Origin: Bradyrhizobium sp. SK17
Lineage (GTDB): Bacteria; Pseudomonadota; Alphaproteobacteria; Rhizobiales; Xanthobacteraceae
DNA length: 64,000 nucleotides
Assembly (NCBI RefSeq): GCF_002831585.1
Contig: NZ_CP025113.1
Location: 868,001 to 932,000, forward strand
Direction of reading: 5' to 3'
Shown here: one piece after another, positions 54,801 to 63,404 of the stretch
How the letters are laid out: each line of letters starts with the position of its first letter
Numbering within the stretch: position 1 is the stretch's first letter
Made by a program: the position numbers and the translations under genes
Notes under the pieces: model-generated
What the model was told of the DNA's origin: nothing
What the model saw: only the letters and a program-made list of their open reading frames with translations
Database searches by the model: none

Positions 54801-54826
54801 TGGAATGCTCTCGCGGCGGCGCTCAT
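51821..54826 (-). CDS. TPR protein with O-GlcNAc-transferase-like (GT41) C-terminal domain
   Basis: From ATG 54826 the protein has 1001 residues. About residues 15-555 hold some 15 TPR units of near-identical sequence (AEAWLGRGNALAGLGRHDQA type). Most are 34 residues, but two near the N-terminus (AGPWLGHLLANLGRHQES and AAAWLGHLFASLGRHQDA) are 32. Residues about 620-990 match the SPINDLY/OGT-like GT41 domain: VRVGYVSADFQEHATAYLMA, IDILVDLKGFTRNGRTSIFA, APIQVNYLGFPGTMGADYID, FCCFNNNYKITPEVFDLWMR and DTLPYNAHTTASDALWAGLP. It probably glycosylates proteins in the cytoplasm; the target is unknown. The frame is open up to 54937. Confidence 0.9.
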   Translation of the reverse strand: MSAAARAFQDATRAMNGGKPLEAEALFAKAVALEPGLAEAWLGRGNALAGLGRHDQALAAYDKALALKPGLAGPWLGHLLANLGRHQESLAAYDKALAIRPDLAEAWLGRCHSLVKLERYADALAAHDKALTIEPRMAAAWLGHLFASLGRHQDALAAYDRTLGLRADLIEAWFGRAGVLFNLGRFDDALAAYDKVLSLKPDLAEAWLGRGNLLMAVQRYESAPAAYDRALSLKPDLAEAWLGRGNLLVRLNRHEEARAAYDKALALKPALVEAWLSLGNILVQLERHGEADAAFNRALALKPDLAEVWLGRSHSFVKSGRFDEALAAIDKALALRPDLAEAWLGRGNALFEQGRCNEALDAYDKALARKPDLAEALLGRGNVFSRLERPDDALAACDKALALRPDLAEAWLGRGNALAEQGRCDEALAAYDKALVLGPRLAMAWLGRGNAFSKLKLLDEALMAHGRALALKPDLAEAWLGRGNVFAELERYDEAVAAYDKALAAKPGLAEAWIGRGDVFMAMERHGEALAAYDSALALKPDHVALEGLRLRARQNICDWDGFEADCSHLIESVANNKPSTDPFTFLSLASRGTDQHNCARLWIDRRHPAVKPPLWNGEIYRHDKVRVGYVSADFQEHATAYLMAGMFEDHDKSVFDVTAISIGQRDDSPMRRRLEAAFDTFLDAGRLSDAEVAAKIRAAEIDILVDLKGFTRNGRTSIFAHRAAPIQVNYLGFPGTMGADYIDYVIADRTVIPSSRQSEFSEKIAYLPNCYQVNDSKRGISEKAFTREECGLPESGFVFCCFNNNYKITPEVFDLWMRILGAVEGSVIWLFESSATAAANLKAAAERRGVAAERVVFAKRMPLPDHLARHRLADLFLDTLPYNAHTTASDALWAGLPVLTRIGETFAGRVAASLLNAVGLPELIARDAREYEHRAIELAQHPKAALQAIKSKLADNRLTSPLFDTRLLTRQIEAAYIAMYERHQAGLPPDMIAVPDRAQG
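53210..54760. repeat. Tandem 102-base repeats encoding TPR units
   Basis: About 15 imperfect direct repeats of 102 bases (two of 96) encode the TPR array of the GT41 protein. High identity, for example in the segments encoding AEAWLGRGN, suggests recent duplication or gene conversion, and copy number may vary between strains. Confidence 0.75.
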
Positions 54827-55225
54827 GCACCCTGGCCAATCATCGCTGGCTTGATCCTGGATCGTTCCCGATGCCGGCTGGAGTGCGTCCTCCCCGCCGG
54901 TCAATCTATGATAGCGTCCGGCAATACCATCACGCAATCCCAGGGTGCAACGCCCGAATCGCGGCTATCGGGACGGCTTCGCAGAGCTTCGTCAACGATC
55001 GCTTCGAGGGGCTGATACCGAGCGCTTTGCGGATGACCCGCTCGGCTTCGAGCCGGCGCCCATGCAGGGGCCGCCGGTGACGGGGCGATCACGCCGCCGA
55101 CCGTCCCGATCGTCGGCAAGAGCAAGCCGACCTTCGACACATTGTACAATGGTGATCGCGCGAAACGCCGTTCGCGACGGATTGCCGGCGTCCGTAATGG
55201 ACGCCGACCTCATTGAAGCCGCGGC
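54827..55225. other. Spacer between secA end and the TPR-GT41 gene
   Basis: These 399 bases presumably hold the promoter of the TPR-GT41 gene. A minus-strand frame at 54901-55149 (82 residues) has no recognisable family and I do not call it. I see no repeat element or clear terminator for secA. Confidence 0.4.
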
Positions 55226-58090
55226 TTAGGCGTACCGGCCGTGGCAGTGCTTGTACTTCTTGCCGCTTCCGCAAGGGCAGTCCTCGTTGCGGCCGACCTT
55301 GCCCCAGCTTGCCGGGTCGTTCGGATTGCGCTCGGCGGCCGGCAACCCCGGCGCCAGCGAGGCCTGGGCGTAGGTCGCTTCGGTCAGGCTGGCACGTGCG
55401 AACTCGTCCTCGCCGGTGTTGGGATCGAGCTTGTGCGCCTCCATCATCGGCAGTGGCTGCGGCGGCTCCTCCGGCGGCACGATCTCGACCCGCATCAATT
55501 GCGCGGTGACCGCCTCGCGCAGATGCGAGCTCATCTCCTGGAACAGGTTGAAGGCCTCGGTCTTGTACTCCTGCAACGGATCGCGCTGGCCGTAGCCGCG
55601 CAGGCCGATCACCTGGCGCAGATGGTCGAGCATGATCAGATGCTCACGCCAGAGATGGTCGAGGGTCTGCAACAGGATGGTCTTCTCGACGTAACGCATC
55701 ACGTCGGGACCCCATTGCGCGACCTTGGCCGCCATCCGCTCATCGACATGCTTCTCGATGCGCGCCAACAGCTCCTCGTCGGCGATGCCCTCTTCCTTGG
55801 CCCATTCGTCAACCGGCAGGTCGACATCGAGCACGCGCTTCAATTCCTCCTTGAGGCCCGCGGTGTCCCACTGCTCGGCATAGGCGTGCTCGGGGATGTA
55901 TTTGGCGACGACATCCTCGATGAAATCATGCCGCATGCCGGTGACCATCTCGACGACGCTGTCATCCTTCATCAGGTCGACGCGCTGGTCGAAGATCACC
56001 TTGCGCTGGTCGTTCTGGACGTTGTCGAATTTGAGCAGGTTCTTGCGGATGTCGAAGTTGCGCGCCTCGACCTTCTGCTGCGCCTTCTCCAGTGCCTTGT
56101 TGATCCAGGGATGGATGATGGCTTCGCCTTCCTGGAGGCCGAGCCGCTGCAGCATGCTGTCGAGCCGGTCGGAGCCGAAGATGCGCATCAAATCGTCTTC
56201 CAGCGACAGGAAGAACTTCGAGCGACCGGGGTCGCCCTGACGGCCGGAGCGGCCGCGCAGCTGGTTGTCGATGCGGCGGGATTCGTGGCGCTCGGAGCCG
56301 ATGATGTAGAGGCCGCCCGGCTTCTTCACGGTCTTGGCGGGCTTGTTGCCCTTGGCGGGCTCGACCTCGAAATCCTCTTCCGCCTTCAGCACGATCTCGC
56401 GGAAGCGCTCGATGTCGGCCTTGATCTGCTCGATCTTCTTGGCCTTCTCGGCCTCGTCGGTGATCCCTGCGGTCTCCTGCTGGATCCGCATCTCGAGCGA
56501 GCCGCCGAGCTTGATGTCGGTGCCGCGGCCGGCCATGTTGGTCGCGATCGTGATTGCGCCCGGCACGCCGGCTTCGGCGACGATATAGGCTTCCTGCTCG
56601 TGGAAGCGCGCGTTCAGCACCGCGAACAGTTTCGCCGGCTTGCCGGCGCGAGCGGCGGCATAGAGCTTCTCCATGCCGGATTCGGAGGTGAAATCGATCT
56701 GCTTGTAGCCGTGCTTCTTGAGGTAGTCGGCCAGCACTTCCGACTTCTCGATCGAGGCGGTGCCGACCAGCACCGGCTGCAACCGCTTGTTGGCGCGCTC
56801 GATCTCGGCGAGGATCGCGCCGTATTTTTCGTTCTGGGTACGGTAGACCTCGTCGTCCTCGTCGAGGCGCGCCACCGGCAGATTGGTCGGGATCTCCACG
56901 ACCTCGAGCTTGTAGATGTCGAACAGTTCGTCGGCTTCGGTCAGCGCCGTGCCGGTCATGCCGGACAGCTTGGCGTACATCCGGAAATAATTCTGGAAGG
57001 TGATCGAGGCCAGCGTCTGGTTCTCGGGCTGGACCGTGACGTGTTCCTTGGCTTCCAGGGCCTGGTGCAGGCCCTCCGAGTAGCGCCGGCCCTGCATCAT
57101 GCGGCCGGTGAACTCGTCGATGATGACGACCTCGTCGTCGCGGACGATATAGTCCTTGTCGCGGGTGAACAGCGTATGCGCGCGCAGCGCCTGGTTGACG
57201 TGATGCACGACGGAGACGTTCTCGACGTCGTACAGCGAATCGCCCTTGAGCTGGCCGGCGTCGCGCAGCAGGTTCTCGAGCTTCTCCATGCCGCCTTCGG
57301 TCAGCGTCACCGTGCGCTGCTTCTCGTCGACCTCGTAGTCGTCCTTCTTGGCGAGCTTCGGCATGAAGGTGTCGATGGTGTTGTAGAAATCCGAACGGTC
57401 GTCGAGCGGGCCGGAGATGATCAGCGGCGTGCGCGCTTCGTCGATCAGGATCGAGTCGACTTCGTCGACGATCGCGTAGAAATGCGCGCGCTGGACCATG
57501 TCCTCCAGGCGGTACTTCATGTTGTCGCGCAGATAGTCGAAGCCGTATTCGTTGTTGGTGCCGTAGGTGATGTCACAGGCATAGGCCGCCTTGCGCTCGG
57601 CATCGTCGAGGCCGTGCACGATCACGCCGGTGGTCAGCCCCAGGAACGCGTAGATCTGGCCCATCCAGCCGGAGTCGCGGCGGGCGAGGTAGTCGTTGAC
57701 GGTGACGACGTGGACGCCCTTGCCGGCGAGCGCGTTGAGGTAGACCGCCAGGGTTGCGACCAGCGTCTTGCCTTCACCGGTCTTCATCTCGGCGATGTCG
57801 CCCTCGTGCAGCACCATGCCGCCGATCAGCTGCACGTCGAAATGGCGCTGGCCGAGCGTCCGCTTGGCCGCTTCGCGCACCGTGGCGAAGGCCGGAACCA
57901 GGATGTCGTCGAGCGTCTTGCCTTCGGCGAGCTGCTGCTTGAACTCGGCGGTGCGGGCCTTGAGCTGATCGTCCGTGAGCTTGATGAGCTCGGGCTCCAG
58001 CGCGTTGATGGCGTTGACCCGGGACTGATATCCCTTGACGCGGCGGTCATTGGAGGAGCCGAAAAACTTGCGGGCGAGCGCGCCGATCAT
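55226..58090 (-). CDS. secA: Preprotein translocase ATPase SecA
   Basis: This 954-residue protein is a full SecA. It begins [20 protein letters not shown] and has Walker A in [20 protein letters not shown], the [20 protein letters not shown] box, and [40 protein letters not shown] carries motif VI, and the C-terminal zinc-binding tail [14 protein letters not shown] is complete. It drives protein export through SecYEG. It diverges from the parvulin gene with 370 bases between the starts. Confidence 0.98.
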   Translation of the reverse strand: MIGALARKFFGSSNDRRVKGYQSRVNAINALEPELIKLTDDQLKARTAEFKQQLAEGKTLDDILVPAFATVREAAKRTLGQRHFDVQLIGGMVLHEGDIAEMKTGEGKTLVATLAVYLNALAGKGVHVVTVNDYLARRDSGWMGQIYAFLGLTTGVIVHGLDDAERKAAYACDITYGTNNEYGFDYLRDNMKYRLEDMVQRAHFYAIVDEVDSILIDEARTPLIISGPLDDRSDFYNTIDTFMPKLAKKDDYEVDEKQRTVTLTEGGMEKLENLLRDAGQLKGDSLYDVENVSVVHHVNQALRAHTLFTRDKDYIVRDDEVVIIDEFTGRMMQGRRYSEGLHQALEAKEHVTVQPENQTLASITFQNYFRMYAKLSGMTGTALTEADELFDIYKLEVVEIPTNLPVARLDEDDEVYRTQNEKYGAILAEIERANKRLQPVLVGTASIEKSEVLADYLKKHGYKQIDFTSESGMEKLYAAARAGKPAKLFAVLNARFHEQEAYIVAEAGVPGAITIATNMAGRGTDIKLGGSLEMRIQQETAGITDEAEKAKKIEQIKADIERFREIVLKAEEDFEVEPAKGNKPAKTVKKPGGLYIIGSERHESRRIDNQLRGRSGRQGDPGRSKFFLSLEDDLMRIFGSDRLDSMLQRLGLQEGEAIIHPWINKALEKAQQKVEARNFDIRKNLLKFDNVQNDQRKVIFDQRVDLMKDDSVVEMVTGMRHDFIEDVVAKYIPEHAYAEQWDTAGLKEELKRVLDVDLPVDEWAKEEGIADEELLARIEKHVDERMAAKVAQWGPDVMRYVEKTILLQTLDHLWREHLIMLDHLRQVIGLRGYGQRDPLQEYKTEAFNLFQEMSSHLREAVTAQLMRVEIVPPEEPPQPLPMMEAHKLDPNTGEDEFARASLTEATYAQASLAPGLPAAERNPNDPASWGKVGRNEDCPCGSGKKYKHCHGRYA

Positions 58091-58460
58091 GCGAAATTCC
58101 TGTTCTTCGGTCTCGAGTTCGGTCTTGGTTCAATTCGGTCTTGCGTTACAGCCTGAGATGGTCCGCCGGATCGCCTATCAACTCACCGTGACGCACTGCT
58201 GGTCGAGCCCCGACCCGGCACTCCTCCGCCAATTGAGTGGGAAACCGGCCATCCTCGGTTCAACGGCGAAAAACGCAGCAAAATAAGCGCTCTCACCGCC
58301 GACACGGCCGGCCAGAGATATGGCCCGCCCGGGGGTTGTCAACGCCGCCAAGATGTCAAGGAATTCATCATTTTGACAAGACTTTCGCGTTGCCAATGTA
58401 ACACGATTGGGCGAGTGTCCGCCCCGCTCGAGCTTCCCCCCTTTAGACCAAGGATTTTGC
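58091..58460. other. Divergent secA/parvulin promoter region
   Basis: These 370 bases separate the two divergent starts. No coding frame with family resemblance is seen. The segment about 58340-58420 is AT-richer (TTCATCATTTTGACAAGACT), and TTGACA there, read on the plus strand toward the parvulin gene, could be a -35 element with a poor -10. Confidence 0.4.
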
Positions 58461-59399
58461 ATGACCACCTCGCCTCCGGAAACCAAAACCGGCCTGCGCC
58501 TCGGCCTCGCCACCCTGGCCGCAACGGGCTGTCTTGTCGCAGTGCTGGCCGCCAGCCTGCCGGTCCGCGCCGCGGATTCCGATCCGGTGCTGGCGAAGGT
58601 TAATGGTTCCGAGATCCGCGCCAGCGACGTCGCGCTCGCCGAGGAAGAACTGGGCCCGAGCCTCGCGCAGATGGACCCGGCGACCAAGAAGGACAACGTG
58701 CTGTCCTTCCTGATCGACATGAAGATCGTGTCCAAGGCCGCCGAGGACAAGAAGGTCGAGAACAGCGACGACTTCAAGAAGCGCCTCGCCTTCACCCGCA
58801 GCCGCCTCCTGATGGACAGCCTGCTGGCCAGCGAGGGCAAGGCCGCGACCACCGACGAGGCCATGAAGAAGGTCTATGACGACGCCGCCAAGCAGATCAC
58901 CGGCGAGCAGGAGGTGCGCGCCCGCCACATCCTGGTCGAGACCGAGGACGAGGCCAAGGCGATCAAGGCCGAGCTCGACAAGGGGGCCGACTTCGCCGAG
59001 CTCGCCAAGAAGAAGTCCAAGGACCCCGGCGCCTCCGACGGCGGCGACCTCGGCTTCTTCACCAAGGAACAGATGGTGCCGGAATTCTCCGCGGTCGCCT
59101 TCTCGCTCGAGCCGGGCAAGATCTCCGATCCGGTCAAGTCGCAGTTCGGCTGGCACATCATCAAGGTCGAGGAAAAGCGCAACCGCAAGGCGCCCGACTT
59201 CGAGCAGGTCAAGGCCCAGATCGAGACCTACGTGACCCGCAAGGCCCAGGCCGACTATGTCGCCAAGCTGCGCGAGGCCGCCAAGGTCGAGCGCATGGAC
59301 AAGCCGGCCGATGCAGCCAAGGATGCGACGCCGCCGGCGGATGCCGCCAAGGACGCGCCGAAGCCGGCCGACAACAAGATGGCGCCGGCGAAGAAGTAA
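58461..59399 (+). CDS. Periplasmic peptidyl-prolyl cis-trans isomerase, parvulin type
   Basis: From ATG 58461 the protein has 312 residues. A signal peptide (GLATLAATGCLVAVLAASLP, cleavage after VRA) is followed by a SurA_N-like helical region. The parvulin domain spans about residues 148-240 (VRARHILVETEDEAKAIKAE, GADFAELAKKKSKDPGASDG, GDLGFFTKEQMVPEFSAVAF, and QFGWHIIKVEEKR). The C-terminal 40 residues are Ala/Lys/Pro/Asp-rich. It should help fold exported proteins. Its place next to secA fits export. A terminator follows the stop. Confidence 0.93.
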   Translation: MTTSPPETKTGLRLGLATLAATGCLVAVLAASLPVRAADSDPVLAKVNGSEIRASDVALAEEELGPSLAQMDPATKKDNVLSFLIDMKIVSKAAEDKKVENSDDFKKRLAFTRSRLLMDSLLASEGKAATTDEAMKKVYDDAAKQITGEQEVRARHILVETEDEAKAIKAELDKGADFAELAKKKSKDPGASDGGDLGFFTKEQMVPEFSAVAFSLEPGKISDPVKSQFGWHIIKVEEKRNRKAPDFEQVKAQIETYVTRKAQADYVAKLREAAKVERMDKPADAAKDATPPADAAKDAPKPADNKMAPAKK

Positions 59400-59429
59400 G
59401 CTTCGCGAAGCCGAACCGATTGCGTTGCG

Positions 59430-59461
59430 ATGGCCGGGCACGTCCCGGCCATTTGCTTTTG
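59430..59461 (+). terminator. Intrinsic terminator of the parvulin gene
   Basis: ATGGCCGGG, loop CACGT, CCCGGCCAT form a 9-bp perfect stem followed by TTGCTTTT, 30 bases after the stop codon. Confidence 0.8.
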
Positions 59462-59480
59462 CGGTACCTTCGGTTGATCG

Positions 59481-59588
59481 CGTCGTCCCGGCGCAGATCA
59501 GGACCCATACGCCGCGGCGGAGCACTTCTTGCCGCGGCAGTCGTTTCTTGAACAATTGATGACGGTGGCTATGGGTCCGGGACGACGG
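59481..59588. repeat. Inverted repeat, GTCCCGGC family, degenerate copy 3
   Basis: The left end CGTCGTCCCGGCGCAGATCA and the right end ATGGGTCCGGGACGACGG match the ends of the copies at 5491-5612 and 7013-7134, with small losses in both hairpins. It lies between the parvulin and argJ genes. Confidence 0.65.
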
Positions 59589-59719
59589 CGTTGCGCGTTC
59601 GCTTCGCAGCCCTCTCCCGATTCAGCCGCCAAGATGTTATGCAGCGCTTCCCTCCCCGTAGCCGGAAGCTTGCCGATGTCCACCGCCGTCTCCCCCTCGC
59701 CCCGCCAGATGTTCCCGAG

Positions 59720-60916
59720 ATGCCCGTGATCGCGGGCGTGCGGCTTGCAACCGCCGCCGCCGGCATCCGTTACAAGGGGCGCACCGACGTGCTGCTCGCA
59801 CTGCTGGACAAAGGCACCACGGTCGCCGGCGTCTTCACCAAGTCGAAATGCCCGTCGGCGCCGGTCGAATGGTGTCGCGCCAAGCTGAAAGGCGGGGCTG
59901 CGCGCGCGCTGGTGGTCAACTCCGGCAACGCCAACGCCTTCACCGGCAAGACCGGCAAGGCGTCCACCGCGCTGACCGCGCAGATCGCCGCCAAGGCGGT
60001 CGGCTGCTCGACCTCGGACGTATTCCTCGCCTCGACCGGCGTGATCGGCGAGCCACTCGACGCCACCAAGTTCGACGGCGTGCTGGCGCAGCTCGCCGAG
60101 ACCGCGACGCCCGATCTCTGGATGGATGCGGCCCGTGCGATCATGACCACCGACACCTTCCCGAAGGTCGCGACCGCGACCGTGAAGCTCGGCAAGGCCA
60201 AGGTGACGATCAACGGCATGGCCAAGGGTGCCGGCATGATCATGCCCGACATGGCGACCATGCTGTCCTTCATCTTCACCGATGCGCCGCTGTCGGCCGG
60301 CGCGCTGCAATCGCTGCTCAAGGCCGGCGTCGAGGACACCTTCAACGCGCTGACCATCGACGGCGACACCTCGACCTCGGACACGTTGCTGGCGTTCGCG
60401 ACCGGCGCCGCGGCGGCCAACGGCGCGCCGAAGATCTCGCGCGCCAGCGACCCGCGCCTGAAGGCCTTTGCCAAGGCGTTCCAGCAGATCCTCGCCGACC
60501 TCTCCGAGCAGGTGGCGCGCGACGGCGAAGGCGCCCGCAAGCTGGTCGAGGTCGTGGTCGAGGGCGCGACGACGAAACCGTCGGCGCGCAAGATCGCGAT
60601 GTCGATCGCCAATTCGCCGCTGGTGAAGACCGCGATCGCCGGCGAGGACGCCAATTGGGGCCGCGTGGTGATGGCGGTCGGCAAGGCCGGCGAGCCCGCC
60701 AACCGCGACAAGCTCTCGATCTCCTTCAACGGCATCCGTGTCGCCAAGAGCGGCGCGCGCGACCCGTCCTACGACGAGAAGGAAGTGTCGGAGGCGATGA
60801 AGGCGCCGAAGATCCAGATCAAGGTCGCGCTCGGCCTCGGTAAGGCCAAGGACCGCGTGCTGACCTGCGATCTCACCAAGGAATATGTCGCGATCAACGG
60901 GGACTATCGGTCGTAG
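59720..60916 (+). CDS. argJ: Bifunctional glutamate N-acetyltransferase/amino-acid acetyltransferase
   Basis: From ATG 59720 the protein has 398 residues: [58 protein letters not shown], and [20 protein letters not shown], where the Thr of MATML is the autocleavage nucleophile. [20 protein letters not shown] and the end VAINGDYRS follow. It makes N-acetylglutamate and recycles the acetyl group in arginine synthesis. The native start is probably ATG 59676, since [20 protein letters not shown] appears if one C is added to the run 59692-59696. As sequenced that start runs into a stop at once. The core enzyme is intact from 59720. Confidence 0.92.
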   Translation: MPVIAGVRLATAAAGIRYKGRTDVLLALLDKGTTVAGVFTKSKCPSAPVEWCRAKLKGGAARALVVNSGNANAFTGKTGKASTALTAQIAAKAVGCSTSDVFLASTGVIGEPLDATKFDGVLAQLAETATPDLWMDAARAIMTTDTFPKVATATVKLGKAKVTINGMAKGAGMIMPDMATMLSFIFTDAPLSAGALQSLLKAGVEDTFNALTIDGDTSTSDTLLAFATGAAAANGAPKISRASDPRLKAFAKAFQQILADLSEQVARDGEGARKLVEVVVEGATTKPSARKIAMSIANSPLVKTAIAGEDANWGRVVMAVGKAGEPANRDKLSISFNGIRVAKSGARDPSYDEKEVSEAMKAPKIQIKVALGLGKAKDRVLTCDLTKEYVAINGDYRS

Positions 60917-60931
60917 GGTTCATCTCTTTAC

Positions 60932-61058
60932 CCGTCATCCTGAGGCGCGAGCGGAGCGAGCCTCGAAGGATGCACGGCCCGGATGGCGCCGCATGGAGAG
61001 AGTCGGGCCGTCGACCCTTCGAGACGCCGCGCGAAAGCGCGGCTCCTCAGGGTGACGG
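60932..61058. repeat. Inverted repeat, CCGTCATCCTGAGG family, copy 3
   Basis: The left end CCGTCATCCTGAGGCGCGAG and the right end CTCCTCAGGGTGACGG are inverted copies, with inner arms CTCGAAGGATG and CCCTTCGAGACG. It lies between convergent argJ and the vWA gene and may serve as a bidirectional terminator. Confidence 0.8.
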
Positions 61059-61080
61059 GGAGAGAAGGCATCGGCCTCCG

Positions 61081-62409
61081 CTAGCTGCTGATCCGCGCGT
61101 CGGCGACGGCCTTCTTGAACAGCGCGTTCATCGCGTCGGCGATGCCCTGGGTCGGGCTGACCTCGAAGTAGAAGCCCGGCGACGCGCAGGCCTGCATGTT
61201 CTGCGCGATCTCGCTGTTCGGCGAGGGTCCGAACGGACCCTTGTTGAACGGATCGATCCAGCTCATGTACCAGCTGTTGGTCGGCAGCTGCAGATAGGTG
61301 GTGTAGAGCACCGCGATCTTGATGCCGCGATTCTTGATCGCGGTGCACAGCGCCGGGTTGATCGGCGACTGGCAGCGATTGCCGCCGGTGATCGGCTTCA
61401 GGCAGCTCGAATTCGGTTCGTCCGCGACGCCGTCGGAGACGAAGAACAGATATTTCATCGGCGCCGCCGAGGTGCCGGGACCGGGCGCGCTGATCGCAGA
61501 GCTGATCGCCGGAAGCACCGCGCTGAACTGGGTGTCCTTGTCGGCCGTGTAGGAATCGTTGTTGCCGTAGACACCCATCAGGTCGATGTTGCCGGCTGCG
61601 GTCTTGGCGCTCGACAGGCTGGTCGACAGCGAGAACAGCGCGCGCAGGCCGATCGTCGCCGACGATGCGCCGAAATCGTAGATCGCCATCCGGAACTGGT
61701 TGGAATAGGTCGCGGTGGTCGCGGCCGTGTCCATCAATTGCTGGGTGGCGCTGCGCAGCACGTCGATCCGGGTGGTGACGCCGAGCTTCTTGGCGAGATT
61801 GTAGTAGTTGTTGGCATCGTTGTAGTCGTGGCAGGCGAAGGCACATTTGTCGGGCGTGTTGTTGACCATCTTGGTCACGTCGGTCGGCGTCGCCGCGACT
61901 CCCATCGACGGCGAATTGTCGAGCAGGAGATAGAAGTCGATGTAGAGCGGCATGTTGGCGGTCGAGGTCGACGAACCCTTCACCGTCATGTTGCTCTGGC
62001 CGATCACGCCGAGAAACAGGGTGGGAACGACCGCGGTGAACTGCACCGTCGAGGTGACGACGCTGCCGGTCTTGGTCATGGTCGGCGTCACGCTGGTCAC
62101 GGTGAAGCCGCTCTGGTTCAGGACATTGCCGTTGAAGATGTTGGTCGCATCGGCCTGGCCGGCCGCGATCGGGCCGTCCGAGGTCATGGCGCCGGCGGCG
62201 ATGAAGCCGGGCGACGACTTGGAAACCGATCCGACGCTCGCGGCGTCGGCAGCGGACAACAACTTGCTGCGGATCTGGTTGGCCCGGGAATAGTCGACCG
62301 CGCATCCGACGGCGACGACGAGCGGCAGCACGGCGAGGCCAAACGTCATCGCGATGTTGCCGGAGCGATCGCGGCGGAAACGGCTGATAGCCCGGATCAA
62401 GATGCGCAT
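61081..62409 (-). CDS. vWA-domain pilus-assembly-like protein (TadE/TadG type)
   Basis: From ATG 62409 the protein has 442 residues. The N-terminus is typical of Tad/Flp pilus-associated proteins: FRRDRSGNIAMTFGLAVLPL then VVAVGCAVDYSRANQIRSKL with AADAA, one membrane helix. A vWA domain follows with the MIDAS motif DFYLLLDNSPSMGVA and MKYLFFVSDGVADEP. Four to six cysteines in the outer part suggest disulfides. It would be anchored in the inner membrane with the vWA domain outside. No other tad genes are in the window, so it is an orphan copy. Its stop lies 22 bases from a dispersed repeat. Confidence 0.85.
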   Translation of the reverse strand: MRILIRAISRFRRDRSGNIAMTFGLAVLPLVVAVGCAVDYSRANQIRSKLLSAADAASVGSVSKSSPGFIAAGAMTSDGPIAAGQADATNIFNGNVLNQSGFTVTSVTPTMTKTGSVVTSTVQFTAVVPTLFLGVIGQSNMTVKGSSTSTANMPLYIDFYLLLDNSPSMGVAATPTDVTKMVNNTPDKCAFACHDYNDANNYYNLAKKLGVTTRIDVLRSATQQLMDTAATTATYSNQFRMAIYDFGASSATIGLRALFSLSTSLSSAKTAAGNIDLMGVYGNNDSYTADKDTQFSAVLPAISSAISAPGPGTSAAPMKYLFFVSDGVADEPNSSCLKPITGGNRCQSPINPALCTAIKNRGIKIAVLYTTYLQLPTNSWYMSWIDPFNKGPFGPSPNSEIAQNMQACASPGFYFEVSPTQGIADAMNALFKKAVADARISS

Positions 62410-62581
62410 GGTTATATCGGCAAAGAATATGATGGACACATAACGTGACACTTCACCCTGCCGGCTGCGAATTAAGGCAGGCTTATCGCGATCGCAGAAA
62501 AACACTCGGACACAAATCGTTTGGCCCGGAGCGCTTTGCTGGTTAATGAAACCTGAAGATCGAGAAGGAAGTCCTCACCGC

Positions 62582-62992
62582 ATGACTGACATCAAGCTGA
62601 CCCTCGTCGTCGCCTGCGCGCTGGTCGACGCCGACAAGCGCGTGCTGCTGGCGCAGCGCCCCGAAGGCAAGGCGCTGGCCGGCCTGTGGGAATTCCCGGG
62701 CGGCAAGATCGAGCCGGGCGAGCGGCCGGAGCAGACCCTGATCCGCGAGCTGCACGAGGAGATCGGCGTCACCGTGGCCGAGCCGTGCCTCGCGCCGCTG
62801 ACCTTCGCGAGCCACGCCTACGAGACCTTCCATCTGCTGATGCCGCTCTACATCTGCCGCCGCTGGGAGGGCATCGCGGTGGCGCGCGAGGGCCAGAACC
62901 TCGCCTGGGTGCGGGCCAACAAACTGCGCGACTACCCGATGCCGCCCGCCGACATCCCGCTGCTGCCGCATCTGATCGATCTGCTGCTATGA
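62582..62992 (+). CDS. mutT: 8-oxo-dGTP diphosphatase-like Nudix hydrolase
   Basis: From ATG 62582 the protein has 136 residues: LTLVVACALVDADKRVLLAQ, RPEGKALAGLWEFPGGK, and the complete Nudix box GGKIEPGERPEQTLIRELHE plus EIGV. Its length and the LAGLWEFPGGK segment match MutT, which removes 8-oxo-dGTP from the nucleotide pool. An upstream in-frame ATG at 62546 adds 12 residues without conservation. It is divergent from the vWA gene, and an AT-rich promoter region lies between them. Confidence 0.9.
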   Translation: MTDIKLTLVVACALVDADKRVLLAQRPEGKALAGLWEFPGGKIEPGERPEQTLIRELHEEIGVTVAEPCLAPLTFASHAYETFHLLMPLYICRRWEGIAVAREGQNLAWVRANKLRDYPMPPADIPLLPHLIDLLL

Positions 62993-63404
62993 TCTTCTCC
63001 CTCGCGAGAGAGGCGCATTGCCGGAATATCGAAAACAACCCCATGCAAAGCAGTCGGCGGTGGCCGGCGTTCGACCAGGCGACTTGACACGTCGGGCAAC
63101 TCACCGGCACAATTCCATTATTCCGAAATGGTGGCAGGCCGCCATCGCATCTGATGTGGTTTCGCCGGCGCGCATCAAGCGGCACCGACCGTAAGGGACA
63201 CACTGTGGACGGGCTCCCTCCCCCTTGCGGGGGAGGGCTGGGGAGAGGGGTGCCACGCGGCGCGCTCTCTCAGCATGCATCTTGAAGACGGGCTCAGAAT
63301 TGCAAAAGCGATGATCACACTGATATCTCGCCCGGGGCTACCCCTCTCCCCAACCCTCTCCCGCAAGGGGAGAGGGAGCCCGAGCCGCGTGCTTACCCTA
63401 CGCC
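62993..63404. other. Spacer with a two-armed repeat
   Basis: These 412 bases separate mutT from the end of the methyltransferase gene. No coding frame is convincing. The right half is taken up by a repeat element (63211-63380). Confidence 0.5.
63211..63380. repeat. Inverted repeat with CTCCC...GGGGAGAGGG arms
   Basis: A left hairpin (CTCCCTCCCCCTTGCGGGGG AGGG) followed by TGGGGAGAGGGG is matched, inverted, by CCCCTCTCCCCAACCCTCTC then CCGCAAGGGGAGAGGGAG. About 85 bases lie between the arms. This type is widespread between genes in alphaproteobacteria. Confidence 0.75.

Noticed and set aside
54901..55149. 82-residue minus-strand ORF upstream of the TPR-GT41 gene
   Set aside because: It has no ribosome site or family resemblance and its composition looks non-coding.
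55241..58156. 971-codon plus-strand open frame
   Set aside because: It lies antisense to secA, whose protein is certain; the translation resembles no family.
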